Assembly (NCBI GenBank): GCA_964017065.1
Contig: OZ024792.1
Coordinates: 4,831,754 to 4,895,753, forward strand
Direction of reading: 5' to 3'
DNA from: Haliclona indistincta
Taxonomy: Eukaryota; Porifera; Demospongiae; Haplosclerida; Chalinidae
Length of the DNA stretch: 64,000 bases
Every line of letters begins with the position of its first letter. Position 1 is the first letter of the stretch. The notes beneath the pieces were generated by a model that was not told the DNA's origin, made no database searches, and saw nothing but the letters and a program-made list of their open reading frames with translations. Below, piece after piece: positions 12,634 through 23,931 of the stretch. The translations under genes were made by a program, and so were the position numbers.

Positions 12634-13020
12634 ATGCCTCGGTGGGTGGAGCCACGAGGCATACAGTAGTTCATTTTTGTAGGTGTCATTATGCCTGCGC
12701 TCCTATCAGCAGTCAACAATGGATATTTTTGTCTTCAGAGAATCCCAATTGCCAGTAACAGTCATTGAACTATGCCATAACTCGAGAACGACCGATTTAC
12801 CAACGACCGATCAAGCAGCTTTAACAATGCAACAGATCTCAAAAAGTGGATTAATTTTGAGTGGGCATGTCTCTGAACGTACGTTAAATTGCCCTGGGAA
12901 TGACCAAACAGTGTTGTTAGGCTGCGTCCATGAAAATGCTATTGACACCAGCTTAACTATGTCAATATTGACTACAAAAGAACCATGGCACCAATTCATG
13001 CCACAAAAATAACAATTAAA
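12634..13020. repeat. Diverged GCCTCGGTGG-type repeat element
   Basis: It begins with TATGCCTCGGTGGGTGGAGC, the same terminal hairpin as the copies at 16295 and 26466, and contains the CATAACTCGAGAACGA-like core shared by this repeat group. The right boundary is uncertain. The open frame of 109 codons at 12683-13012 lies within the repeat and is not supported as a gene. Confidence 0.45.
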
Positions 13021-13984
13021 GGGTAAGTACCTAATAATGGACCTAAGGATGCATCGCTATAGGACAAAAAAGTGGACTCAGTGCATTTATAATTCATAAC
13101 AATATTCATTTATAATGTGTGCAGATTGACTGTTCTCAAGAGCACTTGATTGATGTTAATGATGATGTCATTTCATGATGACATGATGATGTCATTTCAT
13201 GATGTCATGATGATGTCATTTCATTCACACATAATGTCAATGCTGCTGCTTGGTCTAGATTTAGATTACGATTCAACATGTACGCATAACCTGTAATCAA
13301 TGTTAGACATCGGGAATCTCATTGTCGCTAATATTGTAATAGGCTCCTCTTCTTTTGATACTGCTGAACCAGGGCCGCCGCTTACTTTGTCTACAGAAGA
13401 GAGGAGGAAAAAAGGAGAGAAGAGAGAAATTAAGAGTAGGAAGACACTATGCAGAGCGTGAGGGAAGTTTACAAAAAAGCCAATCAACAAATTTTCAAAA
13501 CATGAGGCTGTCCATATGTTTGAGAATCATATCAGGGAGGGAACTATTTTTTGCAACCTATAAATGTGAGAAATTACACTTGTAAACTATTGAAAGACGT
13601 GATAATGCATAAAGTACATTATCGGCATCAGAGATCACTTTTGGAGTGGAGATCATAATACTACTATCTTATGGCTTCCTCTAACAACATACAAGAACGC
13701 TATCTGTACAAATGCCCATGGCTAGAAATGGAGCAGGCCAGCTGCCAACCTATGCTAGAGATTACGGTAGTATAACCATAATTATATAAAGCTGTAATCA
13801 CATGGTAGCACAACATTTCATTTAGAAAATTACCTTGGTTTCATCGTTTTTCTCTCCTCTGTGAAAAGATTTATCAAATAGTGATCAGTCTGTTGTATAG
13901 AAGCAGTGCACTGCAGTGAAAACAAATTCGCTTTTGAACTAAGTAGTGATGACCACGATTCAAGATCGCAGCTATAAAGATTTC
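13021..13984. other. No gene recognised; short tandem repeat inside
   Basis: The TGATGATGTCATTTCA motif is repeated imperfectly at about 13155-13222. The remainder shows short frames only; a purine-rich stretch at 13385-13450 makes both strands look open. Confidence 0.45.
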
Positions 13985-14976
13985 ACAAAACCCTCGGCGT
14001 GTTGCACATTGTAGAGTTAGCTCCGTAGTTATGGTTTTCAGAAGGAGCTTTGCAGCTAAAGCCAACCTGCTTGCTATTGAAACGAAACTGCACTGCTAAC
14101 CAGAAGACAGCAAAGTGCTGACCACAACGACTAGGTGTGACAAGTGGGCGTGACCGCGTGAACACTGAGTAGGTCGTCGGAGTAGGTAGCCATTGCTCTT
14201 GGCTTTGATAGGCTTTTCCTTGAGATGTCTACGCGGCCCCAGAGCTTTTCTGAAGTTTAGATGGAATCTACAAAGTACCTAGGTAGTCAACTATGGGCGC
14301 TTTTGTCGTCAGAGAGGTCGAAGATGGCTGTCAAGGTGAGCCAGCTATACATAACTCGAGAACGAAAGCACTTTAGCAAAATCCACGAGTCACATTGCAA
14401 GCCATTGTCGTGCTAAGCCTGTTCATACCTCTACCGAGTTTTAGAAGTGAGCGATGGTCTCTGCAGCTCGATGGACAGAACGAAAGAATGAACAGATTTC
14501 ACAAACCCTCGGCGGGCATGCCATTCACATTGTAGTGTCAGTCTGCATAATTATTAGCTGCAAACTCCATAAATTAGTATGTTCACTATGTTGGATTTAA
14601 TGGTCTGTCAAGGTGCGTTAGGTGGGCGTGACTACAACCGAATGCGTACACGTGGGCAGTAAGCTAACAACCTTTTCTTGAAGTATCTATGCATCCCAGA
14701 GCTGTGCTACAGTTCAAATCGACTGTAAGAGTACCTAGACAGCCAACCATGAGCGTTTTTGTCCTCAGAGAGGTCCGAGACGGCCGTCAAGGTGAGCCAG
14801 TCGTAACTCGCGAACGAAAGCATTTTCGCAAAATCCACGAGTCAAATTGCAAGCTCTGGTCGTGCTTAGTCTGTCTTGCCTTAGTCGACGCGTAGAAGTG
14901 ATCGCTGTTCTCTGTAGCTCGATGGACAGAATGCGACCAGGCAAGTACCGTAACCCTCGCGCATGCGCCGAGGGTT
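13985..14976. repeat. Two adjacent CCCTCGG-type repeat copies
   Basis: Both copies carry the core CATAACTCGAGAACGAAAG (or a close variant) at about 14351 and 14803, and sections starting AACCCTCGGCG. The end at 14951-14976 is the hairpin AACCCTCG..CGAGGGTTA. The same sequence occurs at 18010-18458 and, inverted, at 32724-33240. Confidence 0.55.
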
Positions 14977-14988
14977 AATGAATGAATA

Positions 14989-15302
14989 CAGGGTTTTGCA
15001 GGTCACTTGTCGCGGTGAAAACGACAAATCGACGAGGCCACGCCCACTTATCCAGCACCACAGAAAGTTGGCGAAAAGAAACGCCTGTAGTATCGTGTAA
15101 GGTATAGCGCCTTGCCATTATTTTTCTCAAATCGCCAAGTATAGTCTATGCTTTGACTGCAACGGTCAAAGTTCACACAGCAAAAGCAGCGTACACGATA
15201 CTACAAGCGTTTCTTTTCGCCAACTTTCTGTGGTGTTGGATAAGTGGGCGTGGCCTCGTCGATTTGTCGTTTTTACCGCGACAAGTGACCTGCAAAACCC
15301 TG
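14989..15302. mobile_element. 314-bp TA-flanked palindromic MITE
   Basis: Perfect ends CAGGGTTTTGCAGGTCAC and complement, long inverted arms, and TA on both sides (14987-14988, 15303-15304). A shorter member of the family lies in a DIP2 intron at 42416-42629. Structure and target site fit a Tc1/mariner-type MITE. Confidence 0.8.
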
Positions 15303-15349
15303 TAAACGACAGAGCAAGAACCGTAACCCTCATGCATGCGCCGAGGGTT

Positions 15350-16135
15350 AATTAAGAAAAAGGAAACAAACAAGAAAATAAAAGATTTCTATAAGGATGG
15401 ATGTTAGATTAGCAATGAGGAAATCTGCCACTGGCCCACAATAAGTAGGTAACATGGAATAGTAACATGATTGACTAGCAAATCTAGCCTCGTACCCAGG
15501 CCTATTGAGGAGAAGAGATAAGGCCTGGTATCTACTGTTTGCGCATGCGTGGGTAGCGGTGGAATTCCACCGCCGCCGGTTATCATTGTACATGTTTGCA
15601 GTACGTGATGAATATTCATCGGTTTTCTTTGCAGTTCGTGAAGCTCTACTGTTTGCAATCTACTCTGATGACTGTATTGTATCGTCTTTTCTTGAAGCTC
15701 TATCACAATAGCAGAAGTACAATTTAACAATTGAGTGCTCCTGGTAGCGGAAACGAGCGACATCGATCGACAATAGCAGCGTGAAATGTCACGCGATTAA
15801 GCACTATCGCGTATGCAGGCTCATCACAAAGTTATTCGTCGAATCCAGAGCTAGAGCTGACGATCAAGCCGCTTCTTAGCCAGTTGTTTATAGGCTTAAT
15901 AACTTAGGTGTGGCAGAGGTGTGACCAGAATAACTGCTACCATGTTTTCATGACGCAATCAGAATATCTTACAGTAAAATACACGGATATTTAGTGCATG
16001 CGCAAGCAGTAGATACCAGGCGCTTATTTCTTGTCCCCTAGCACCTGGGTACGAGGCTGTTATCTTCTTGTTGGTTTACATTATTGGCCAGTGGCAGGTT
16101 TCCTCATCCTTTTGATTTTGCTAGAAATCATTTTT
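15350..16135. repeat. Second copy of the 1420-2240 palindromic repeat, also split by a MITE
   Basis: The outer parts (about 15350-15484 and 16059-16135) match the outer parts of the copy at 1420-2240, including GGTTTACATT and GGCCAGTGGCAGGTTTCCTC. The internal insertion is at a different point, so the two MITE insertions are independent. Confidence 0.6.
15485..16058. mobile_element. TAGCCTCG-family element inside a repeat
   Basis: Inverted ends TAGCCTCGTACCCAGG and complement; subterminal inverted blocks around GCATGCG. Here the 9-bp duplication is no longer recognisable. The interior is unrelated to the other members of the family. Confidence 0.7.
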
Positions 16136-16294
16136 TTGTTCTATGCATGTAGCCTGGACTAAACGTTGTAATGAACAGATTTCACAAAACCCACGGCGTG
16201 TTGCACATTGTAGAGTTAGTTCCTTAGTTATGGTTTGCAGAAGGAGCTTTGCAGCTAAACCCAACCTGCTTGGCTTATAGGCTGTAGCTATTAT

Positions 16295-17992
16295 TATGCC
16301 TCGGTGGGCGGAGCCACGAGGCACACAGTAATCGCGTTGTCTGTCGTTCATTCATTCAGTCTGTCAGACTATTTTTGCAGCGCACGCTGAACTCTGAAAC
16401 TTGCAATGCAGGTAGAACACGATATTATCTCTGTTGTGAACTAGCGAAAGTTCGATGCAAAGCTTTGTTCTAGAGTTATGGCGTGGTTTGCTCACCTAGA
16501 TGGCTTTTGCTGACGATCAGGACTTCTCAGAAAACAAAACTACTCACAGTTGACTGTCTAGAATTTCTTAGGTTATAATTTTACTACAGGATAGCAGCGC
16601 AGGTTCTGAGAAATCGTGTAAGCAAGCTATGGAAGCTATCTCGCTCGTGGTATGCGTGCGCTGTACTAAACACTATAGACACGCCCAGTTAAATTGTGGT
16701 TAGCACTGATTGGCTTCTGATTGTATTACAAAAGCACTGCATTGCAATTGTTGTACAGAAATCCTTTATACATGCATCTGCAGTTGCTGTGTTGTGGAAT
16801 GGTGGATAGTTGTGTTTGTGGATATAGTGTCATTCCACCGGGTGGGTGTAAAACGCGGAACGTGGAATGGAACGCCAAACGGCAAAAAAGCTGAAGGACA
16901 CTTGATTTGACTTGTTCAGCTTGAATCATAGCCTAGAGCTCACTTCTATATCTATAGGTAGAGTTGCCCAACATAGTCTGATCTGTGTTTTGCAGTGTAG
17001 CCCTCAAAGACTAGCGTGCCACTCGCTCAGGCTCATCGTATGCAGACTACTGAATCAAGTTCACAGGAATCACTAGCTCTCTTTGTGACGGAGAGAAACT
17101 CAACCCTTAGCTTAGGTCACCATATCGATGCATAACATGACTTGTAACCGTTGTTTGTATCCAGGCAGCATGTACGCCTAGCCTATATGCAACAAGGGGT
17201 GTGGCTGTGGGTGTATGCGAGTATGTTTACAGCAAGGCTGTTGTTAGAACGTAACTTAAAACAAGAGAAAAGATCAGTGTGCGCCGTTAGACTAAACTCT
17301 GCCTGTATAGTTAGTGAGCGGTAGTGGAGTGTGAGACGCGTTAATAGCTGGTGTCAGACTAGTACAAGCAGCTCAGCCTGGGACTTCCGCTTGAAGTTGA
17401 GCGTAACTTGTAAGAAATGAATCAGAGGTTAAACTCACTAACTATACAGGCAGAGTTTAGTCTAACGGCGCACACTGATCTTTTCTCTTGTTTTAAGTTA
17501 CGTTCTAACAACAGCCTTGCTGTAAACATACTCGCATACATCCACAGCCACACCCCTTGTTGCATATAGGCTAGGCGTACATGCTGCCTGGATACAAACA
17601 ACGGTTACAAGTAATGTTATGCATCGATATGGTGACCTAAGCTAAGGGTTGAGTTTCTCTCCGTCACAAAGAGAGCTAGTGATTCCTGTGAACTTGATTC
17701 AGTAGTCTGCATACGATGAGCCTGAGCGAGTGGCACGCTAGTCTTTGAGGGCTACACTGCAAAACACAGATCAGACTACGTTGGGCAACTCTACCTATAG
17801 ATATAGAAAGAAGTGAGCTCTAGGCTATGATTCAAGCTGAACAAGTCAAATCAAGTGTCCTTCAGCTTTTTTGCCGTTTGGCGTTCCATTCCACGTTCCA
17901 TTCTATATTCCATTCCACGTTCCATTCCATTCCACGTTCCGCGTTTTACACCCACCCCATTCCACCGAGGCATCTGCACCTTAGGTGCTTCA
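16295..17992. repeat. GCCTCGGTGG-type repeat, interrupted by a foldback element
   Basis: The left part 16295-16839 and right part 17967-17992 together match, in inverse orientation, the uninterrupted copy at 25885-26466. It begins at the hairpin GCCTCGGTGGGCGGAGCC and ends at GCATCTGCACCTTAGGTGC. The interruption is the element at 16840-17957. Confidence 0.7.
16840..17957. mobile_element. 1.1-kb foldback element with 9-bp TSD
   Basis: Inverted arms of nearly 0.5 kb run from GGGTGGGTGTAAAACGCGG to its complement around a centre near 17375. The 9-mer CATTCCACC flanks both ends (16831-16839, 17958-17966). The right arm has gained extra copies of a CATTCCACGTTC-like unit at 17885-17935. There is no coding region. 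Confidence 0.85.
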
Positions 17993-18009
17993 TATTGAAA
18001 TTGCACAGG

Positions 18010-18458
18010 CTAACCAGAAGACAGCAAAGTGCTGACCACAAGGACAAGGTGTGTCAAGTGGGCATGACCGTGACCGTGAACAACTACTAGCCATTGCTCT
18101 TGGCTTTTTCTACGCACCTCCAGAACTGTCCTGCAGTTTAGATGGAATCTACAAGTATCTAGGTAGTCAACTATGGGCGCTTTTGTCTTCAGAGAGGTCA
18201 AAGACGGCCGTCAAGGTGAGTCAACCATAACTCGAGAACGAAAGCACTTTAGCAAAATCCACGAGTCACATTGCAAGCCATTGTCGTGCTAAGCCTGTTC
18301 ATACCTTTACCGAGTTTCAGAAGTGAGCGATGGTCTCTGCAGCTCGATGGACAGAACGAACGAACGCATGAACGACAGAGCAAGTATCGTAACCCTCGCG
18401 CATGCGCTGAGGGTTAATGACAGAGCAAGTACCATAACCCTCGCGCATGTGCCGAGGG
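18010..18458. repeat. CCCTCGG-type repeat copy
   Basis: Carries CATAACTCGAGAACGAAAG at about 18227 and ends in two successive AACCCTCGCGCATG..GAGGGTTA hairpins at 18390-18458. It matches 13985-14500 and, inverted, 32724-33240. Confidence 0.6.
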
Positions 18459-18491
18459 TTAACTACTGCTCATAGAATTACACTTTCTTAC

Positions 18492-21400
18492 TTTTTCAAT
18501 GTCCCTTTCAATACGTCTTGTTGTAATATCTTCGCTCAATATAACAATTTCCAAATCCTAGAAAATATATAAATCACTAATACTAGCAGGGATGGGTGAG
18601 ACATTTTAGTGCTTGAGCAATTCTACCACTAAGCAGTTGTATGTAGGGATGACTGCAATTCATGATGGCAGCTGCAATGGGCCGAAAACAAACTAACCCT
18701 AACTAAAACAACTAAAATAAACTATCTCACGTATAATATTGAATTTCTAGCTGGTTTTAATCATTCTAGTCTTTTTATGAGCTCAAGCATTTCAAGAAGT
18801 CCATTAACATCGTAGACATCAATTGCTTGTTGTTGTAAATTATTTCTCCACTGTCATGTATTTGTATAAATATAAGTTAGATGACGAGGCCATGGGATCT
18901 ACGCTGTTTAGAAACCGAGGCGGGTTTGTTGTGACGACCAAGCGTAGAGAGGTCGTTACATAACCCGGCCGAGGTTTCTAAACCGCGTAGATCCCATTGG
19001 CCGAGGCGTCTAACTATTTTAGAGTATAGCCACGAGTAGCTAAGCAACACTCACACGACGGATTTTGTAAACAAAGAAATGGCGTTTGTTTTTGAAAAGA
19101 CGAGGCGTGCTAAAGTTGTTTCTTACGTAGTTCTGAACAGAGAAAGTGCAATCTTCGATGGCGAACAACACTCAGCAGTACTCTTACACAAACGTTAATG
19201 TTTTGGTAAGTCAAGCGCCTCTAGCATTAAACTGTCCACACAGAAGCTCTTTGGGTCGCCAGCCATGCATGTGCGCCAATATAACAAACTCCACCCTGGC
19301 TTTTGAAACTCCTCCCCTGCCACGGCATGCATGCTGTGCGCACTGCACTGCGGACTCGCGACTAACGATCGAAAGCGAGCAACATTTCTAGCTCGCCTCC
19401 ACTCGTCTATCTGCGCTACGTGTCAACTAGTCGTCGCTCTTGTTTATGATAGTCTTTTCGTTATGCAGAGAGAATGAATCCAACAATTCATGTACTGATT
19501 CAAGTTGGCTTCTAAGTAGCGCGGCTTGGATACTAAGTGCGCGGTTTGGATACTAAGCTATTTAGAGTCCAAGCTGTAGTCAATCTCATTGGTCAATATC
19601 ACTAGACTATACTCTAATATTCGTAATACATGGGTGAAACGTAACCTGTCACCTTAAATTGCAACAAACACACACAATAATAAACATGAAGTGGTACATA
19701 ATTGACCAATGACTGTGCAACAATACATTTGTCGGGCAGACTAATCAACTGGTGCATTATCAAGCTATGCATTTGTTTTAAGCAGCACTTATGAAGTGCT
19801 TTGAGCACTAAATGTCAATCCAATGATATTATGTACACATGTAACAACAGCACTGCACATACCAGTATCTCCGCTTTAAGTTTTCTAGCTCTGGTTCTTT
19901 CCTTTCTTAAAAGTTTTTTCAAATCCTGGATAATAATTAACAAATGTACTACAGCAGAACAACAACGATATTAGGGTTGCACAGTAGTGGAGTCCTATGT
20001 AGGCAGGTCTGGTTTGGTGTAACAGGTCTGGTTTGGTGTAATGCTCAGTTAATTAACTTTGCCCACCTCCTCGTAGCTATCATCATTGCACATCGTTGAC
20101 TGGTTTATTCCCAGAGCAGTTCTGTCCTCCTGGAGGAGGAAACAGTGGTGTCATGTATAACAGCATGTACAAGCAGATCGGGAAAGTCAGCTGACCCATC
20201 ACTTAAAAGCACCTTTCCTCTCTACTGGCTAACAAGTAAGACTCACTACCTTAGTACAAGACTCACTACCTTAGTACAAGACTCACTACCTTAGTACAAG
20301 ACTCACTACCTTAGTACAAGACTCACTACCTTAGTACAAGACTCACTACCTTAGTACAAGACTCACTACCTTAGTACATACAATATTGATGATGGTCCTA
20401 TTAAGACTAGACTCAACCTCAGCCTATTATGCATGAGCTGCCAATTTAGGGTGTTATAGAATGAACAGATTTCACAAAACCCTCAATAGGTACTTGGTAC
20501 TAGGTTAGTTACTTGCCCAGTCGCTATGGTTGAGCGCTATGTATCTATGGCAAGCGTTTCGCTTTGCCCCAGGCTTTAGTTATTTCGTGGGATTGTGCAC
20601 GTAAAAGCAGGAGAGAGGCTAAGAGCTTCTGGGTCACTGAGCTATACTGAATGAGAGAGCTCTTCTTGACATCTTTGGGTTTCGAAGCGAAGCAATTCGG
20701 CTTGCACAGCCTCAGGTCTGGGAGAGAATCGGCAGCTGCAAACAGAATATGTTCCAGTTCTATTAATTGAAATCTCAACTAAATTATAACTTGTGAAGGC
20801 TCTGAAGAACATAGAATAGATTATCTTCTTTCTTCTGCAAGCCTAAGCCTTGTACACAATCAGAATGAAACACCCATGAACAGCCATGACTTAGTTTGCA
20901 GATAGAATCATGCATGAAGAACTATTTCATTGGAAGGATGTGAACTAAATTAGCACCTCCAGTGATAGTCTAGCTGCAAACAGACATTTTACATTCTTTA
21001 GTTGAGTGAACTAGACACTACACATACTCACATTGTCCCATGCAGTTTTAAAACACATGTACTAGGCTTGTACTAGCCTCCTCCCCAGGCCCCACCCTCT
21101 AATTAATTTGCAATTACCGAGAGAGGGCCTGCATGGTAACACTTGCGACAAAAACTGTCGCAACTACCTCACAAAATCGTGAGATCGCGAGCAGGTTACA
21201 GCGCGCGGATCCATCGCGCCACTATTGCTTGACGTACAACGTAACCATTCTTATACGTAAGTTCACCAAGGCTGCTCAAGTTCTGCTGCTAGCTGCATAT
21301 ATCTTTGTTTCATTCAATTGTGGCTTGTCTCAGTAGTACTAGGATGTTCTTTGTGCACCTACAAACCAGCGAGAATGAACAGACAAAGGCTTATGTTAGA

Positions 21401-22710
21401 GCGACGGTATTGTGATGGGCGGGGCATCACGTAACCATAGAAACAAAAATTTTTATCGGGCGACAGTTTTTATCACGAGTGTAACTAGGCCATCAAACCT
21501 CGATTGCTAATAATGAGAGGGGTGTGGCCTGGGGAGGAGGCTAGGCTTGTACAAGCATGGTTATCAAACATCAAACCACTACACTAGCAAGATCATTTCT
21601 AGACCTTATCAGATGACTCCTTTTTCTCTTGTTGGTGGTCCTCTGTAAAAAGAGAAAGATTAAAATAATCGATTGCCTACACTAGCAGCACATAAGAGCC
21701 AAGGTGGTAGGTACTGCATGTAAACCTACTTCCATAATAATTATACATTTTTGCATGCTTGCTAGCAGGCTGAAATGCGTGATGTTAGCGAGATTAAGAT
21801 GCACGTCTTTCACTCAGTACGTGTAACGCGTAACGTGTAAATGATCACGTGAGCGCTACAAGTCAGGTACAATTTGCTGGCTACTCGTCGATTTTACCCG
21901 TTACGTACGTCTAGACCCTCTTCTACAGGTTGGCGGTTTCCCTGAACATTTTGCAGCTCTGAGTTTCATCAGATCTACGTTTGCTTTAAACTAAACTGTT
22001 GCTTGATGCCTGCTCTACACACTTGACTTACATTTGTACGTGCTGTCCTTCGCCCAGGCGAGTCGTCAGAACAGGAGCGACCATAGTTTCATCGAGCGTA
22101 AGATATTCAATCAAGCCTCTGCACTGCTCGGCTCGAAGTGCTATAGTTTGCGCATAGCTACCGACTTGTGTAGCTGTTATTCATGACGTTTTGGTAGGTT
22201 ACCTTTCGATCCACTCTGAATGCAAAAGCTAAAAATTTAATTTTGACAGCTAGTCGTCTTCCTGCTTATCCAGTCGCCCGAGTGCTCAGCACAGGTAATA
22301 AACGCGAATCTTAATTGCCATTGGAAAGCTACCTGTAACGTCTAACGTGAATTACAGGTTCTGCGTACACGTTAAGTTTCACGTGATGTGCATCTTAATC
22401 TCTCTATTTGCACTAGCAGGCTGAAATGCGTGATATTTGCACTAGCATGCTTGTGTCATGTCTTCTGTGCAGGGGCAGTAGATAGAAACAGTGACACTGC
22501 ATTGAACAACATAAATGATCAGATTGTCTAGAATCTGCTCAGAAGCTTGATAATTCACTTTCAGACACCTTGGCGGGCCACACCCTTAAATACTAGGCGA
22601 TGACTCGTATCTCGTACTGGCTAGCAGTTTTCTAACAACTAAACAAACTCACTTAATAACTCGGACTTCAATGGATCATACTTGAGTCTTCTCTTGAACC
22701 AACCAGACAT
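18492..22710 (-). CDS. Small coiled-coil protein gene, copy B (3' end open)
   Basis: Minus-strand exons 22710-22653 (starts MSGWFKRRLKYDPLKSELL), 21642-21605, 19925-19863 and 18557-18492, with GT/AG borders and the same phases and nearly the same lengths as copy A. Exon 1 differs from copy A by one residue, and the region upstream of the ATG, with its ACACGTCCCGGCGG stretch and an ACGTG core, is nearly identical. Exon 3 reads DLKKLLRKERTRARKLKAEI and exon 4 DLEIVILSEDITTRRIERDI, both helical and charged. Introns carry private insertions (20241-20378 tandem repeat, 21074-21543 and 21790-22402 elements). No terminal exon was found downstream, where repeats begin at once, so copy B may be a truncated duplicate or may use an unrecognised last exon. 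Function unknown. Confidence 0.55.
18881..19012. repeat. Imperfect hairpin / inverted repeat
   Basis: GACGAGGCCATGGGATCTACGC and its near complement (ending GCCGAGGCGTC) bracket a short spacer. It lies in the intron region of copy B; the 0.6 kb to its right (to about 19620) ends in CTATACTCTAAT, complementary to TTAGAGTATAG at 19019, suggesting a decayed larger element. Confidence 0.45.
20237..20378. repeat. 20-bp tandem repeat, seven copies
   Basis: ACTCACTACCTTAGTACAAG is repeated head to tail without spacers, essentially without mismatches. Perfect identity suggests a recent expansion and probable length variation between individuals. Confidence 0.9.
21074..21543. mobile_element. TAGCCTCG-family element with 9-bp TSD
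   Basis: 470 bp. Ends TAGCCTCCTCCCCAGGCC and complement. The exact 9-mer GGCTTGTAC lies on both sides (21065-21073, 21544-21552). The interior includes a 67-codon open frame of no recognisable identity (21133-21336). Copy A lacks it at the matching position. Confidence 0.85.
21790..22402. mobile_element. Insertion with GAGATTAAGATGCAC inverted ends
   Basis: Present in copy B but absent at the matching place in copy A, which gives an empty site near 6650. The 15-bp inverted ends are GAGATTAAGATGCAC. The flanks on both sides repeat CTAGCAGGCTGAAATGCGTG, longer than an ordinary target duplication. No coding region. Confidence 0.65.
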
Positions 22711-22837
22711 TGTGATAACACGTCCCGGCGGATTGATCAGACAGAGAGAACACGTCGCAAAGAACCCACGTGAATAGCTATAGGTGTGGCGGTAGTGATG
22801 TCAGAAACCGTATATTTTTGAAAATATTTTCTCCGTA

Positions 22838-23513
22838 AGGGAGGGCGGGGTAATTCCGGACACGGGGTAATTTCGGACACTCGGGTTCTGTTTCGCTGCA
22901 GAAGAGCCAGCGATTGTAGTAAGCCATTCTTATTATAGCTATACCATCAAGCTATCGTAGACTAATAAACACAGTACGGCGAATCGCTTGTTCTCTGTTG
23001 ATAGCGACAATCGTCTTGTGTATCGGCGAAATTGCTTTTTAGTTCACTAGCCTTGTGTTATCGAGTTGTTGAGTTCTTTTAGTAGTCTCGTCGAGCATTA
23101 ATACAAGAGAAACAGCACTAACATGAGTTGTAGACTTGACTTATATACAACGCAAGATTCTGTTTGATCGGCGAGTGCGATGCCCAGCTAGGTGTCCGAA
23201 ATTACCCCGTGTACCAAAATGCAAATATTTTCTGGTTGCATTGTTAATCGAGCATGTTTACATAATGCCAGTCGTCATTGAAGACTATAACTTGGCTGAC
23301 AGATAGAAAGTTCCAGTACGCTGTTGTTTTTGTTTTGGTACGTTTTTTTCTGCTGTCGAAAACCAAGCTCGCTATTTCGACAACCGAAAGTGTGTCCAGA
23401 TGATACGTAGTACAGTACACAGATGATAAGTACACAGGTACTGATACTGACACAGGTACTGATAAATACAGTACACAGGTACTGTATTTATTATCTATAT
23501 AACCGCCCTCCCT
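22838..23513. mobile_element. TA-flanked element with AGGGAGGGCGG ends
   Basis: Inverted ends AGGGAGGGCGG and complement with TA on both sides (22836-22837, 23514-23515). Inside, GGGGTAAT(T)TCGGACAC occurs twice near the left and once inverted at about 23190. It also holds short GGTACTGATA repeats near the right end. No transposase. Confidence 0.6.
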
Positions 23514-23892
23514 TATTATCATTGCCGATAGGCAATGATATGTAGGGATGACATCGAATTAAGATGGCGGCTACTCATGTGTGAAAAATAGTTTTCGCAC
23601 ATATCTCTTCTGTTATACATTTCTACTGCATTTTAACTATCTCTGAGGGAATCTGAAGCGTAAGCGCTTGTAGGAAGTCTATGAAAGTCGCCGGGATTGC
23701 TTGCTTGAGGACGAAAATCAAGATGGCGACTCTCAGGGAGCAAGTTGCAGATCGTCGCTGTTTTAGCGTTTATCGAGATTCTAGACATCTAGGATTGATC
23801 AGACGATTGTTCTGAGCATGAAAATACCTATGGCAAAGCTGGCAGACGTTTCTAAAGTGGTAAAACAAAATCGCCGCCCACGCGAATTGTTC

Positions 23893-23931
23893 ATCTTCTT
23901 TCTTCTTCTTCTTCTTCTTCTTCTTCTTCTT
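23893..23931. repeat. (TTC)n microsatellite
   Basis: About 12 uninterrupted CTT units; it makes the minus-strand open frame here read as poly-arginine, which is not a gene. Confidence 0.9.

Noticed and set aside
20237..20378. Possible CRISPR-like array
   Set aside because: The 20-bp units are directly adjacent with no spacers, in an animal intron.
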